A DNA stretch of 17,889 bases from Pseudomonadota bacterium (GTDB taxonomy: Bacteria > Pseudomonadota > Alphaproteobacteria > Sphingomonadales > Sphingomonadaceae). The position numbers and the translations under genes are program-made. Location of the stretch: NCBI GenBank assembly GCA_023433445.1, contig JAEZCS010000250.1:1-17889 (forward strand), in the 5' to 3' direction. Shown one piece after another: positions 12,870 to 17,889 of this stretch; within the stretch, counting starts at the first letter, position 1; the number at the start of each line of letters is the position of its first letter. The notes beneath the pieces are model-generated. The model made no database searches, was not told where the DNA came from, and saw only the letters and a list, made by a program, of their open reading frames with translations.

Positions 12870-13763
12870 CTATTCAGCGGCGAGCGGATAGGCTGAACGT
12901 GGTGCTTCGCAGGCGATCGCATCAACCAGTGAGCCGATTGCCGCCTGGACCCTTGGCAGGCCGGGGCCGGGATTGTCTAAGGCGGCATCAAGATAGAGGC
13001 TGCGGTCGATCTCCACCTGCATGGCGTAGAAGTCGTGGGAGGGGGTCCCGTGACGTTCGATCAGATGGGCGCCCGCATAGGGATGGTTTTGCGCGACGGT
13101 CAGCCCGTGTCCCTCCAGCACATCAGCCGCCAGCGTCATGAGCCGCGCCGACGCCGCACGGCCAAAACGATCACCCAGCACGACGGTGGGCGCAGCCTGC
13201 CCGGCAGCAGGAGCAGGAAGCGGCGGCATGGAATGGAGATCGATCAGCACCGCATGGCCATGCGCTTCCCGCGCCGCTCGCATCATACGGGTTAAGGTGG
13301 CGTGATAAGGGCGGTGGATCGTGTCGATCCGGCGGCGGACTTCATCCCATCCTACAGGCCGCTTCCATAATTCATACGCACCCGGCAAGCGGCGGGGCAG
13401 CAGGCCAAGGCCGCCGCGCAGCTTCGCGCTGCCCTGAAGAGCGGCTTCACGGGGCAGGCCCGTAACCATCGCGGGGTCGATTTCACGCTCATGGCGATTG
13501 AGGTCGATCATCGCACGAGGCGCTCGCGCCACCAGCACATGATAGCCGCGTTCGATCAAAGGATGGGCGAGCAGGTCTGCCCAGCGATCCTCCAGCCGCC
13601 GCAGCACGTCGGGCGCGACTCTGGCGCTGTTCAACAACGCCGCGTCATAGGCACGCCCGGCATGGGGCACCGAAATAACCACCGGAGCAATCGGCCGGTC
13701 CGGTCCGTAAAGGTCATGAGAGGCCAAGGATTCGGCCGGAGCGCGCGGTGCGGAATAGCTCAA
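12870..13763 (-). CDS. N-formylglutamate amidohydrolase family protein (HutG-like)
   Basis: This is a 297-aa metal-dependent amidohydrolase-family protein. Blocks visible are VVISVPHAGRAYD near the N-terminus, APRAMIDLNRHEREIDP, HAVLIDLHSMPPLP (likely zinc-binding), VVLGDRFGRAAS, NHPYAGAHLIERHG and FYAMQVEIDRSLY. These match the N-formylglutamate amidohydrolase (FGase) family. Family members hydrolyse N-formyl-L-glutamate in histidine degradation, but no hut genes are present here, so the actual substrate is open. The start is taken as TTG 13763 because AAGGAG lies 5 nt upstream; a TTG at 13790 would add 9 residues with less support. It is divergent from cpdR; I recall this neighbourhood as recurrent in Alphaproteobacteria but could not check. 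Confidence 0.87.
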   Translation of the reverse strand: MSYSAPRAPAESLASHDLYGPDRPIAPVVISVPHAGRAYDAALLNSARVAPDVLRRLEDRWADLLAHPLIERGYHVLVARAPRAMIDLNRHEREIDPAMVTGLPREAALQGSAKLRGGLGLLPRRLPGAYELWKRPVGWDEVRRRIDTIHRPYHATLTRMMRAAREAHGHAVLIDLHSMPPLPAPAAGQAAPTVVLGDRFGRAASARLMTLAADVLEGHGLTVAQNHPYAGAHLIERHGTPSHDFYAMQVEIDRSLYLDAALDNPGPGLPRVQAAIGSLVDAIACEAPRSAYPLAAE

Positions 13764-13829
13764 ATCATCTCCTTCCACAGGGCGCGGCAAAAATGGTTAC
13801 CCGGCTGGATATCTATGTTCGTTGTCGCA

Positions 13830-13835
13830 TATAAT
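13830..13835 (+). promoter_or_regulatory. Candidate -10 element for cpdR
   Basis: A perfect TATAAT lies 75 nt upstream of the cpdR start. The -35 at the usual distance is poor, so an activator may be needed. A one-mismatch version of a CtrA half site (GTAACCAT on the minus strand, 13793-13800) lies nearby, but alone it is weak evidence. Confidence 0.35.
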
Positions 13836-13910
13836 GGCTGACAGCGCCACCCGCGAGGGGTGCCGCACAAGATCGGCCGAGACCGGCCAGAGACGAGACT
13901 GACCCGAGCA

Positions 13911-14288
13911 ATGGTTCGAATTCTGCTGGCCGAAGATGATGACAGCATGCGCACCTACCTCGCCCGCGCGCTCGAGCGATCGGGATATGAGGTGGTGGCC
14001 GTCGAAACCGGCGCGCAGGCGGTGCCATATATAGAGGCGGATCAGTTCGACCTGCTGCTGACCGACATCGTCATGCCCGAAATGGACGGGATCGAGCTTG
14101 CCCAGCATGCGGCCACGGTCGCGCCCGATATGCGGATCATGTTCATCACCGGCTTTGCCGCCGTGACGCTGAAGGCCGGGAAAGCAGTGCCGCAGGCCAA
14201 GGTGTTGTCGAAGCCGTTCCACTTGCGCGACCTGGTGCTGGAAATCGATCGCATGTTCGGCAGCGCCAGCATGACCGGGCTGAACTGA
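13911..14288 (+). CDS. cpdR: Cell-cycle response regulator CpdR
   Basis: This is a 125-aa stand-alone receiver domain. It starts MVRILLAEDDDSMRTYLARA and has acidic D9/D10, phospho-acceptor D52 in LLLTDIVMPEMDGIELA, T80 in IMFITGFAAV and K101 in VLSKPFHLRDLVLEID. The IMFITGFAAV and KVLSKPFHLRDLV blocks are characteristic of CpdR. In Caulobacter, unphosphorylated CpdR primes the ClpXP protease for substrates such as PopA-delivered CtrA and PdeA, and phosphorylation by the CckA-ChpT relay turns it off. No output domain is present, as expected. The start at 13911 is taken because the protein aligns from its first residue; the frame extends 17 codons further. The ribosome binding site is weak. 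It is convergent with dctA, 7 nt apart. Confidence 0.94.
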   Translation: MVRILLAEDDDSMRTYLARALERSGYEVVAVETGAQAVPYIEADQFDLLLTDIVMPEMDGIELAQHAATVAPDMRIMFITGFAAVTLKAGKAVPQAKVLSKPFHLRDLVLEIDRMFGSASMTGLN

Positions 14289-14295
14289 AGGCCGC

Positions 14296-15630
14296 TCAGC
14301 CGGGCACGACCTCTTCCATGTCGGCTGTCGGCGGCAGCGCTGCTCCTGCCATGGCTGCCGCGAACCGTTCGCGGTCGAGGCCCTTTTCCCACGCTGACAC
14401 GACAATCGTGGCGACCGCATTGCCGATGAAATTGGTGAGGCTGCGGCATTCGCTCATGAACCGATCGACGCCCAGGATCAGGGTCATGCCAGCGACCGGT
14501 ACGGAGGGAACGATCGATAGCGTGGCGGCCAGCGTGATGAAGCCCGCGCCAGTGATCCCAGCAGCGCCCTTGCTGGACAGCATGGCGACCAGCAGCAGCA
14601 GGATCTGATCACCCACGCTCAGATCGACATTGGTCGCTTGCGCGATGAAGAGCGCCGCCAGCGTCATGTAGATGTTCGTGCCGTCAAGGTTGAAGCTGTA
14701 GCCTGTCGGCACCACCAGTCCCACGACTGACTTGCGGCACCCCGCCCGCTCCATCTTCTCGATGAGGCTGGGCAGCGCCGCTTCCGACGAGGAGGTGCCC
14801 AGCACGAGCAGCAGTTCCGCCTTCAGGTAGCGGATAAGGTGCAGGATGTTGAATCCGACGAGCCTCGCCACCAGGCCGAGCACGACCAGCACGAACAGGA
14901 GCGAGGTGAGATAGAAGGTCGCGACCAGCCCCGCGAGGTTCGCGAGCGCCCCGAGGCCATATTTGCCGATGGTGAAGGCCATCGCGCCGAGCGCGCCAAC
15001 GGGCGCGGCCTTCATGAGGATCGACACAAGCTTGAAAATGGCGTGGCTGGCGGAGTCCAGCACCTGCATCAGCGGCTCCGCCTTCTCACCGATCAGGGTC
15101 AGTGCGATGCCGAACAGAATGGCGACGAACAGCACTTGAAGGATGTTGTGACCATCCGCAACGGCCGAAATCAGCGTGCCTGGGATGATGTCCATCAGGA
15201 AGCCGGTGAGCGTCTGATCATGCGCCTGCTGCTGATATTCCGCGACCTTGCCCGCATCGAGCGTTGCCGGATCGATATTGAGACCAGCGCCGGGATGCAC
15301 CACATTGGCGACGATCAAGCCCACGATCAGCGCGAGCGTGGAAAAGGTGAGGAAATAGGCGAAGGCCTTTGCCGCCACCCTCCCGATCGCGCCCAACTCC
15401 TTCATGCCCGCGATGCCGGTCACGATGGTGAGGAAAATGACAGGTGCGATAATCATCTTCACCAGCTTGATGAAGGCATCGCCAAGCGGCTGGAGCGCCA
15501 CGCCCGTCTGCGGAAAGAAATGTCCGATCAGGACGCCGACAGTGATGGCCACCAGCACCTGAACATAAAGCTGCCGATAAATGGGCAGCGGCCTCGCCGC
15601 CTTGCCCACTGGGTTGTGGATGTCCTTCAT
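14296..15630 (-). CDS. dctA: C4-dicarboxylate:cation symporter (DctA/DAACS family)
   Basis: This is a 444-aa inner-membrane secondary transporter of the dicarboxylate/amino acid:cation symporter family. The visible hallmarks are the serine-rich re-entrant loop TSSSEAALPSLIEKME at about residue 270, the NLDGTNIYM motif (family NMDGT) and a C-terminal MSECRSLTNFIGNAVA segment, with hydrophobic segments throughout. Length and motifs fit DctA-type carriers for succinate, fumarate and malate; glutamate/aspartate carriers (GltP) are close relatives, so the substrate is probable rather than proven. The start ATG 15630 is preceded by AGGGGG about 10 nt upstream; the open frame extends 14 codons further without support. 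No dctB/dctD regulators are adjacent. The large plus-strand frame opposite is a shadow. Confidence 0.92.
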   Translation of the reverse strand: MKDIHNPVGKAARPLPIYRQLYVQVLVAITVGVLIGHFFPQTGVALQPLGDAFIKLVKMIIAPVIFLTIVTGIAGMKELGAIGRVAAKAFAYFLTFSTLALIVGLIVANVVHPGAGLNIDPATLDAGKVAEYQQQAHDQTLTGFLMDIIPGTLISAVADGHNILQVLFVAILFGIALTLIGEKAEPLMQVLDSASHAIFKLVSILMKAAPVGALGAMAFTIGKYGLGALANLAGLVATFYLTSLLFVLVVLGLVARLVGFNILHLIRYLKAELLLVLGTSSSEAALPSLIEKMERAGCRKSVVGLVVPTGYSFNLDGTNIYMTLAALFIAQATNVDLSVGDQILLLLVAMLSSKGAAGITGAGFITLAATLSIVPSVPVAGMTLILGVDRFMSECRSLTNFIGNAVATIVVSAWEKGLDRERFAAAMAGAALPPTADMEEVVPG

Positions 15631-15749
15631 GCCGACGGCCCCCTGTTTCCCTGCACAATATGGGCTGGCCACCCCCTGTCCAGAGAATTAGCATTTAACC
15701 GAATTTCCCGCTTACACACCCCACGACCCCGCTATTGGCGCACTCCCGT

Positions 15750-15824
15750 GGGCGTGTAGCTCAGTGGTAGAGCATCGTGTTGACATCGCAGGGGTCGCAA
15801 GTTCAATCCTCGCCACGCCCACCA
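15750..15824 (+). tRNA. tRNA-Val (anticodon GAC), CCA encoded
   Basis: A cloverleaf can be drawn: acceptor GGGCGTG/CACGCCC, D-stem GCTC/GAGC, anticodon loop TTGACAT (anticodon GAC, valine), T-loop TTCAATC, discriminator A and encoded CCA (15822-15824). The total is 75 nt. Two stems carry C.A mismatches: 28.42 in the anticodon stem (TCGTG with CGCAG, which also has T.G pairs at 27.43 and 30.40) and 51.63 in the T-stem (GCAAG with CTCGC). It may be functional but is less stable than usual, or a decaying copy. It is divergent from dctA and followed by a good terminator. Confidence 0.88.
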
Positions 15825-15827
15825 TCG

Positions 15828-15863
15828 AAAACCCCGTCAAATCAACGGTTCGTCGGGGTTTTT
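15828..15863 (+). terminator. Intrinsic terminator of tRNA-Val
   Basis: AAAACCCCG (15828-15836) and CGGGGTTTT (15854-15862) form a 9-bp stem, with the run of T residues at 15859-15863 overlapping its 3' arm. It starts 4 nt after the tRNA CCA. Confidence 0.85.
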
Positions 15864-16062
15864 GTTTGCCTGACGAAGGCGTCGAGCCCTGCCGTGCCCA
15901 CGATTTTTCTGGGCAAATTTTGGGCATGCAAATGCCGGGCGAGCCCAACGAGATTCCGATTCGCTCGTGCCTCGTGGACCCGCTTGCGCGGAGCCATTCG
16001 AGGCGTCGGCGCTGGTCGGCGGACCGCTCGTCCCCACGGTTGCGCATGACAACCATATTACG

Positions 16063-16098
16063 TCAACGAAACGGTGACGGCCCTCGGGGCATGGTCAT
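16063..16098 (-). pseudogene. Short ORF (MTMPRGPSPFR) with strong ribosome binding site; possible gene-start relic
   Basis: On the minus strand AGGAG (16110-16106) lies 7 nt before ATG at 16098, an ideal spacing. The frame encodes only MTMPRGPSPFR before TGA. The start resembles small ORFs beginning MPRGPSPFR that I recall preceding phage-type integrases in Alphaproteobacteria. It points toward the tRNA gene. It may be a decapitated or nonsense-mutated helper ORF of a lost element, or chance. Confidence 0.25.
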
Positions 16099-16163
16099 GA
16101 GCGTTCTCCTTTCAGTGAGTCCAGGATTTCAGCATTTAGGCGAGGGTTCGAGGTTCATGGACG

Positions 16164-16189
16164 GGAATCGCCTGGGATCAGGCGTCGTT
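16164..16189 (+). promoter_or_regulatory. Candidate general-stress (EcfG-type) promoter for the DJ-1 gene
   Basis: GGAAT (16164-16168) and CGTT (16186-16189) are 17 nt apart, one base away from the alphaproteobacterial EcfG consensus GGAAC-N16/17-CGTT, and lie 86 nt upstream of a stress-protein gene. The spacer also holds a perfect CGCCTG-GGAT-CAGGCG inverted repeat (16169-16184), an alternative explanation as a protein site. Confidence 0.4.
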
Positions 16190-16274
16190 CCAGCAATCTG
16201 CAGTGACGGCGGCACTAACCGGAGCGTCGGCCGTTCAAGAGCGCGGAAACGAGATCAGATGAAGGGACTGCAGC

Positions 16275-16841
16275 ATGACACTCGAAGGCAAAAAGATCGC
16301 CATTCTCATTGCACCCCGCGGCACGGAAGAGCCGGAATTTACGCAGCCCAAGGCGGCGGTGGAGCAGGCAGGCGGCGCGGTCACGGTTATCAGCCTGGAA
16401 ACGGGCGAGGCAGAGGCGGTCAACAACGATCTTGATCCCGGAGCCACCTTCCAAGTCGACAAGGCGATCGGCGAAGTGTCCGCCGCGGACTTCGACGCGC
16501 TGGTCATTCCCGGTGGATCGGTAGGGGCGGACAAGCTGCGGGGGTCGAAGGAGGTCGTCGCCTTCATCCGCACCTTTTTCGATCAATCCAAGCCTGTCGC
16601 CGCGATCTGCCACGCCCCCTGGACGCTCGTCGAGGCGGATGTCGTCCAGGGACGGACGCTTACCTCCTTTCCGACGCTTCAGACTGATATCCGCAATGCT
16701 GGCGGAACATGGGTCGATCAGGAGGTTGTCGTGGACAAGGGATTGGTGACGAGCCGCAATCCGCACGACCTCCCCGCCTTCTGCGCGAAGCTGATCGAGG
16801 AAATCAGCGAAGGCAAGCATGCCGCGGGACCAAGCGCCTGA
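16275..16841 (+). CDS. DJ-1/PfpI family protein (YhbO/YfkM-like)
   Basis: This is a 188-aa class-I glutamine-amidotransferase-like protein of the DJ-1/PfpI superfamily. The nucleophile elbow AAICHAPWTLVEA puts the reactive Cys at 112 with His at 113. The acidic partner lies in APRGTEEPEF (about E18-E21), and FDALVIPGGSVGADKLR is the typical preceding strand-loop. RNPHDLPAFC near the C-terminus is the PfpI/YhbO block. Such proteins are reported as stress proteins with proposed chaperone, protease or glyoxal-handling activities; which applies is unsettled. The ATG is preceded by GAAGGGA at a good distance. It is followed after 24 nt by an SDR gene in the same direction, likely a two-gene operon. 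A stress-type promoter candidate lies upstream. Confidence 0.92.
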   Translation: MTLEGKKIAILIAPRGTEEPEFTQPKAAVEQAGGAVTVISLETGEAEAVNNDLDPGATFQVDKAIGEVSAADFDALVIPGGSVGADKLRGSKEVVAFIRTFFDQSKPVAAICHAPWTLVEADVVQGRTLTSFPTLQTDIRNAGGTWVDQEVVVDKGLVTSRNPHDLPAFCAKLIEEISEGKHAAGPSA

Positions 16842-16865
16842 GGTTGATCAGGGGAAGGCGGCATT

Positions 16866-17636
16866 ATGCGAACGGCGATCGTGACTGGGGGCGCGCAGGG
16901 CATCGGCAAGGGTATCGTCCAGCATCTGCTCGGCGAAGGATGGCGCGTCGCGGCGTTCGACCGGGATGCGGAGGCGCTGGCGGACCTTGAGAAGGAAATG
17001 CCCTTGAACGAGCTTCTCACCATCCGGGTAGATGTGGCCAACGAGAAGCAGGTCGCCCGTGCTTTTGAGAAGGTCGCCTCCTGGATTGGTGCTGTAACTG
17101 AAGCCTGCGGTCTTGACCTTCTGGTGTCCAATGCGGGGCTTGCAGATCCCGCTAGCGGTCCGATCGAGCAACTGGACCTTGAAGGCTGGCGAAAGTGGCA
17201 GGACAGCCATGTAACGGGCGCGTTCCTGATGGTCCGGGCAGCCGTTCCGCTGCTACGCATCGCCAAAGGCTCCATCATCCTGATGGCATCCACCCGGGCG
17301 CTTCAGTCCGAGCCCGAATGCGAGGCATACGCCACCGCCAAAGGAGGATTGTGTGCGCTCAGCCATGCCCTTGCCGTGAGCCTGGGTCCTGATATTCGGG
17401 TTAACGCCATCCTCCCCGGTTGGATCGAAACGCGCCCGTCGCAGAAGGTGAGCGAGCGTCAGCAGGCGGACCACCGCGACATCGACAGGTCTCAGCACCC
17501 GGTCGGACGGGTCGGCCAACCCCTCGACATTGCAGCAACGGCGGCCTTTCTCGCCTCAGACGGCGCGGGCTTCATTTCCGGGCAGCAGATCATTGTCGAT
17601 GGCGGCATGACCCGCCGGATGATCTACGCACATTAA
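16866..17636 (+). CDS. SDR family NAD(P)-dependent oxidoreductase
   Basis: This is a 256-aa classical short-chain dehydrogenase/reductase. The Rossmann motif TGGAQGIG is at residues 7-14. An Asp at the end of the second strand (FDRD, D32) suggests NAD(H) preference. VSNAGL (88-92 region) replaces the usual NNAG. The catalytic triad is S142 in LMASTRALQ, and Y155 with K159 in YATAKGG; DIRVNAILPGWIETR and GQQIIVDGGM are the usual C-terminal blocks. The length is standard. The substrate cannot be told from sequence. The start ATG has GGGGAAGG about 10 nt upstream. It lies 24 nt after the DJ-1 gene, suggesting co-transcription and perhaps a detoxification role, which is inference. Confidence 0.93.
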   Translation: MRTAIVTGGAQGIGKGIVQHLLGEGWRVAAFDRDAEALADLEKEMPLNELLTIRVDVANEKQVARAFEKVASWIGAVTEACGLDLLVSNAGLADPASGPIEQLDLEGWRKWQDSHVTGAFLMVRAAVPLLRIAKGSIILMASTRALQSEPECEAYATAKGGLCALSHALAVSLGPDIRVNAILPGWIETRPSQKVSERQQADHRDIDRSQHPVGRVGQPLDIAATAAFLASDGAGFISGQQIIVDGGMTRRMIYAH

Positions 17637-17650
17637 ACTCGAGGGAATGC

Positions 17651-17671
17651 GATGCGGGACACCGCCGCATC
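17651..17671 (+). terminator. Hairpin after the SDR gene
   Basis: GATGCGG (17651-17657) and CCGCATC (17665-17671) form a perfect 7-bp stem with a 7-nt loop, 14 nt beyond the SDR stop. There is no U-tract, and it overlaps the start of the possible 38-codon ORF, so its role is unclear. Confidence 0.35.
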
Positions 17672-17768
17672 ACCAGCGACCTCGCTGCCCCAACTCAAGC
17701 TTGGGCAACTGCTGCTAGGTAGCAACAGGCGCATGGATGTGATTGATCGGCCGAAGAAGGCGAGCTAA
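17652..17768 (+). CDS. Possible 38-aa hypothetical protein
   Basis: ATG 17652 is preceded by GAGGG at 6 nt spacing and opens a 38-codon frame: MRDTAASPATSLPQLKLGQL and then LLGSNRRMDVIDRPKKAS. I recognise no family. The amino-terminal half is hydroxyl- and Pro-rich and the C-terminal end is basic. It lies 15 nt after the SDR stop and 38 nt before the PepSY-type gene. It may be a real small protein, the remnant of a longer gene, or chance in GC-rich DNA. Confidence 0.35.
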   Translation: MRDTAASPATSLPQLKLGQLLLGSNRRMDVIDRPKKAS

Positions 17769-17773
17769 GGGCT

Positions 17774-17792
17774 AATGCGAGTTGTTCGCATT
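17774..17792. promoter_or_regulatory. Fur-box-like palindrome
   Basis: AATGCGA (17774-17780) and TCGCATT (17786-17792) are perfect 7-bp arms with a 5-nt spacer. The inner 15-mer differs at two positions from TGCGAATNATTCGCA, a Fur-box form described for some Proteobacteria. It lies just upstream of a PepSY-type membrane gene often linked to iron uptake. The center is only about 24 nt from the start codon. Confidence 0.55.
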
Positions 17793-17806
17793 CTTCTGGA
17801 ACCATC

Positions 17807-17889
17807 GTGACAAGCCATTCGATCCGCATTTGGTTCCTGATCCACAAATGGACGCGCCTCATTTGCACCCTGTTCCTGATGATGCTGTG
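17807..17889 (+). CDS. PepSY-associated membrane protein (5' end only)
   Basis: The visible 27 codons from GTG 17807 begin MTSHSIRIWFLIHKWTRLIC and continue TLFLMML into the right edge. An IHKWT/VHRW segment followed directly by a hydrophobic helix is how PepSY-associated transmembrane proteins begin; these are frequently encoded beside TonB-dependent siderophore receptors. The start is chosen because the frame aligns from there; no strong ribosome binding site is seen (CTGGAACC upstream). The Fur-like palindrome 15 nt upstream supports an iron-regulated gene. Only the first helix is visible, so the family call is tentative. Confidence 0.65.
   Translation, partial: MTSHSIRIWFLIHKWTRLICTLFLMML

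Larger units (their letters stand above)
15864..16274. other. Gene-poor stretch downstream of tRNA-Val
   Basis: No convincing gene lies in these 411 bases. The stretch holds a TGGGCA-N5-TGGGCA direct repeat (15909-15925), a tiny minus-strand ORF with an excellent ribosome binding site (16063-16098), and a candidate stress promoter with a hairpin (16164-16189) ahead of the DJ-1 gene. Long frames across the tRNA and this stretch on both strands are spurious. The position next to a tRNA makes a decayed insertion plausible. Confidence 0.5.

Noticed and set aside
14839..15759. Plus-strand 306-codon frame opposite dctA
   Set aside because: Asp/His/Glu-rich antisense of hydrophobic codons; typical shadow, and dctA motifs are unambiguous.
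15712..16056. Minus-strand 114-codon frame containing VARIELATPAMSTRC
   Set aside because: It reads through the tRNA-Val gene in reverse; such peptides are a well-known artefact of translating tRNA genes.
15764..16435. Plus-strand 223-codon frame from within the tRNA into the DJ-1 gene
   Set aside because: It starts inside the tRNA and overlaps the well-supported DJ-1 gene in another frame; no family features.
1..17889. CRISPR array, insertion sequence, toxin-antitoxin pair, prophage or restriction system
   Set aside because: No regularly spaced repeats, no transposase, nuclease, Cas or phage structural proteins appear in any frame.

Overview
The window looks like the chromosome of a Sphingomonadaceae-type alphaproteobacterium (Sphingobium, Sphingomonas, Novosphingobium or a relative). 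I infer this from the high GC content, a CpdR cell-cycle response regulator, a long Ala/Pro-rich N-terminal extension on ribosomal protein S9, an FucP/GluP-type sugar transporter beside an SMP-30 lactonase, and alphaproteobacterial-style intergenic palindromes. No database search was possible, so the genus is not assigned.

Layout, left to right. (1) Positions 1-2166, minus strand: a tightly overlapped operon glmM > DUF1272 zinc protein > thiD (thiD runs off the left edge). (2) 2257-2811: the amino-terminal third of an AGCS-family sodium:amino-acid symporter, broken. (3) 2851-4341, minus: a CsbD stress protein and the rplM-rpsI operon, each closed by a clear hairpin terminator. (4) 4361-5741, minus: ctaA (haem A synthase) overlapping cutA. 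(5) 5883-7919, plus: a soluble hybrid histidine kinase with a C-terminal receiver. (6) 8132-12696: a sugar-acid or sugar cassette of two regulators (GntR/FCD and LacI), an SMP-30 lactonase and a divergent FucP/GluP-family MFS transporter, with candidate operators between the genes and two direct copies of a palindromic intergenic repeat bracketing the lactonase/transporter pair. (7) 12870-15630: an N-formylglutamate-amidohydrolase-family gene divergent from cpdR, then a dctA-type dicarboxylate transporter. (8) 15750-16274: tRNA-Val(GAC) with two C.A mismatches in its stems, its terminator, and about 410 bp of gene-poor DNA that may be a scar of an old tRNA-targeted insertion. (9) 16275-17636: a DJ-1/PfpI stress protein and an SDR dehydrogenase in a likely operon. 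(10) 17652-17889: a possible 38-aa ORF, a Fur-box-like palindrome and the start of a PepSY-associated membrane protein, probably the edge of an iron-uptake locus.

Most of the window is ordinary housekeeping DNA. The points most worth a second look are: the palindrome sitting between the -35 and -10 of the MFS transporter promoter, the TTGTCAT-N5-ATGACAA operator between the two regulator genes, the paired repeats around the lactonase/transporter pair, the mismatched tRNA-Val with the adjacent relic region, the truncated AGCS gene, and the Fur-like box at the right edge. I did not find a convincing wholly new multi-gene system.
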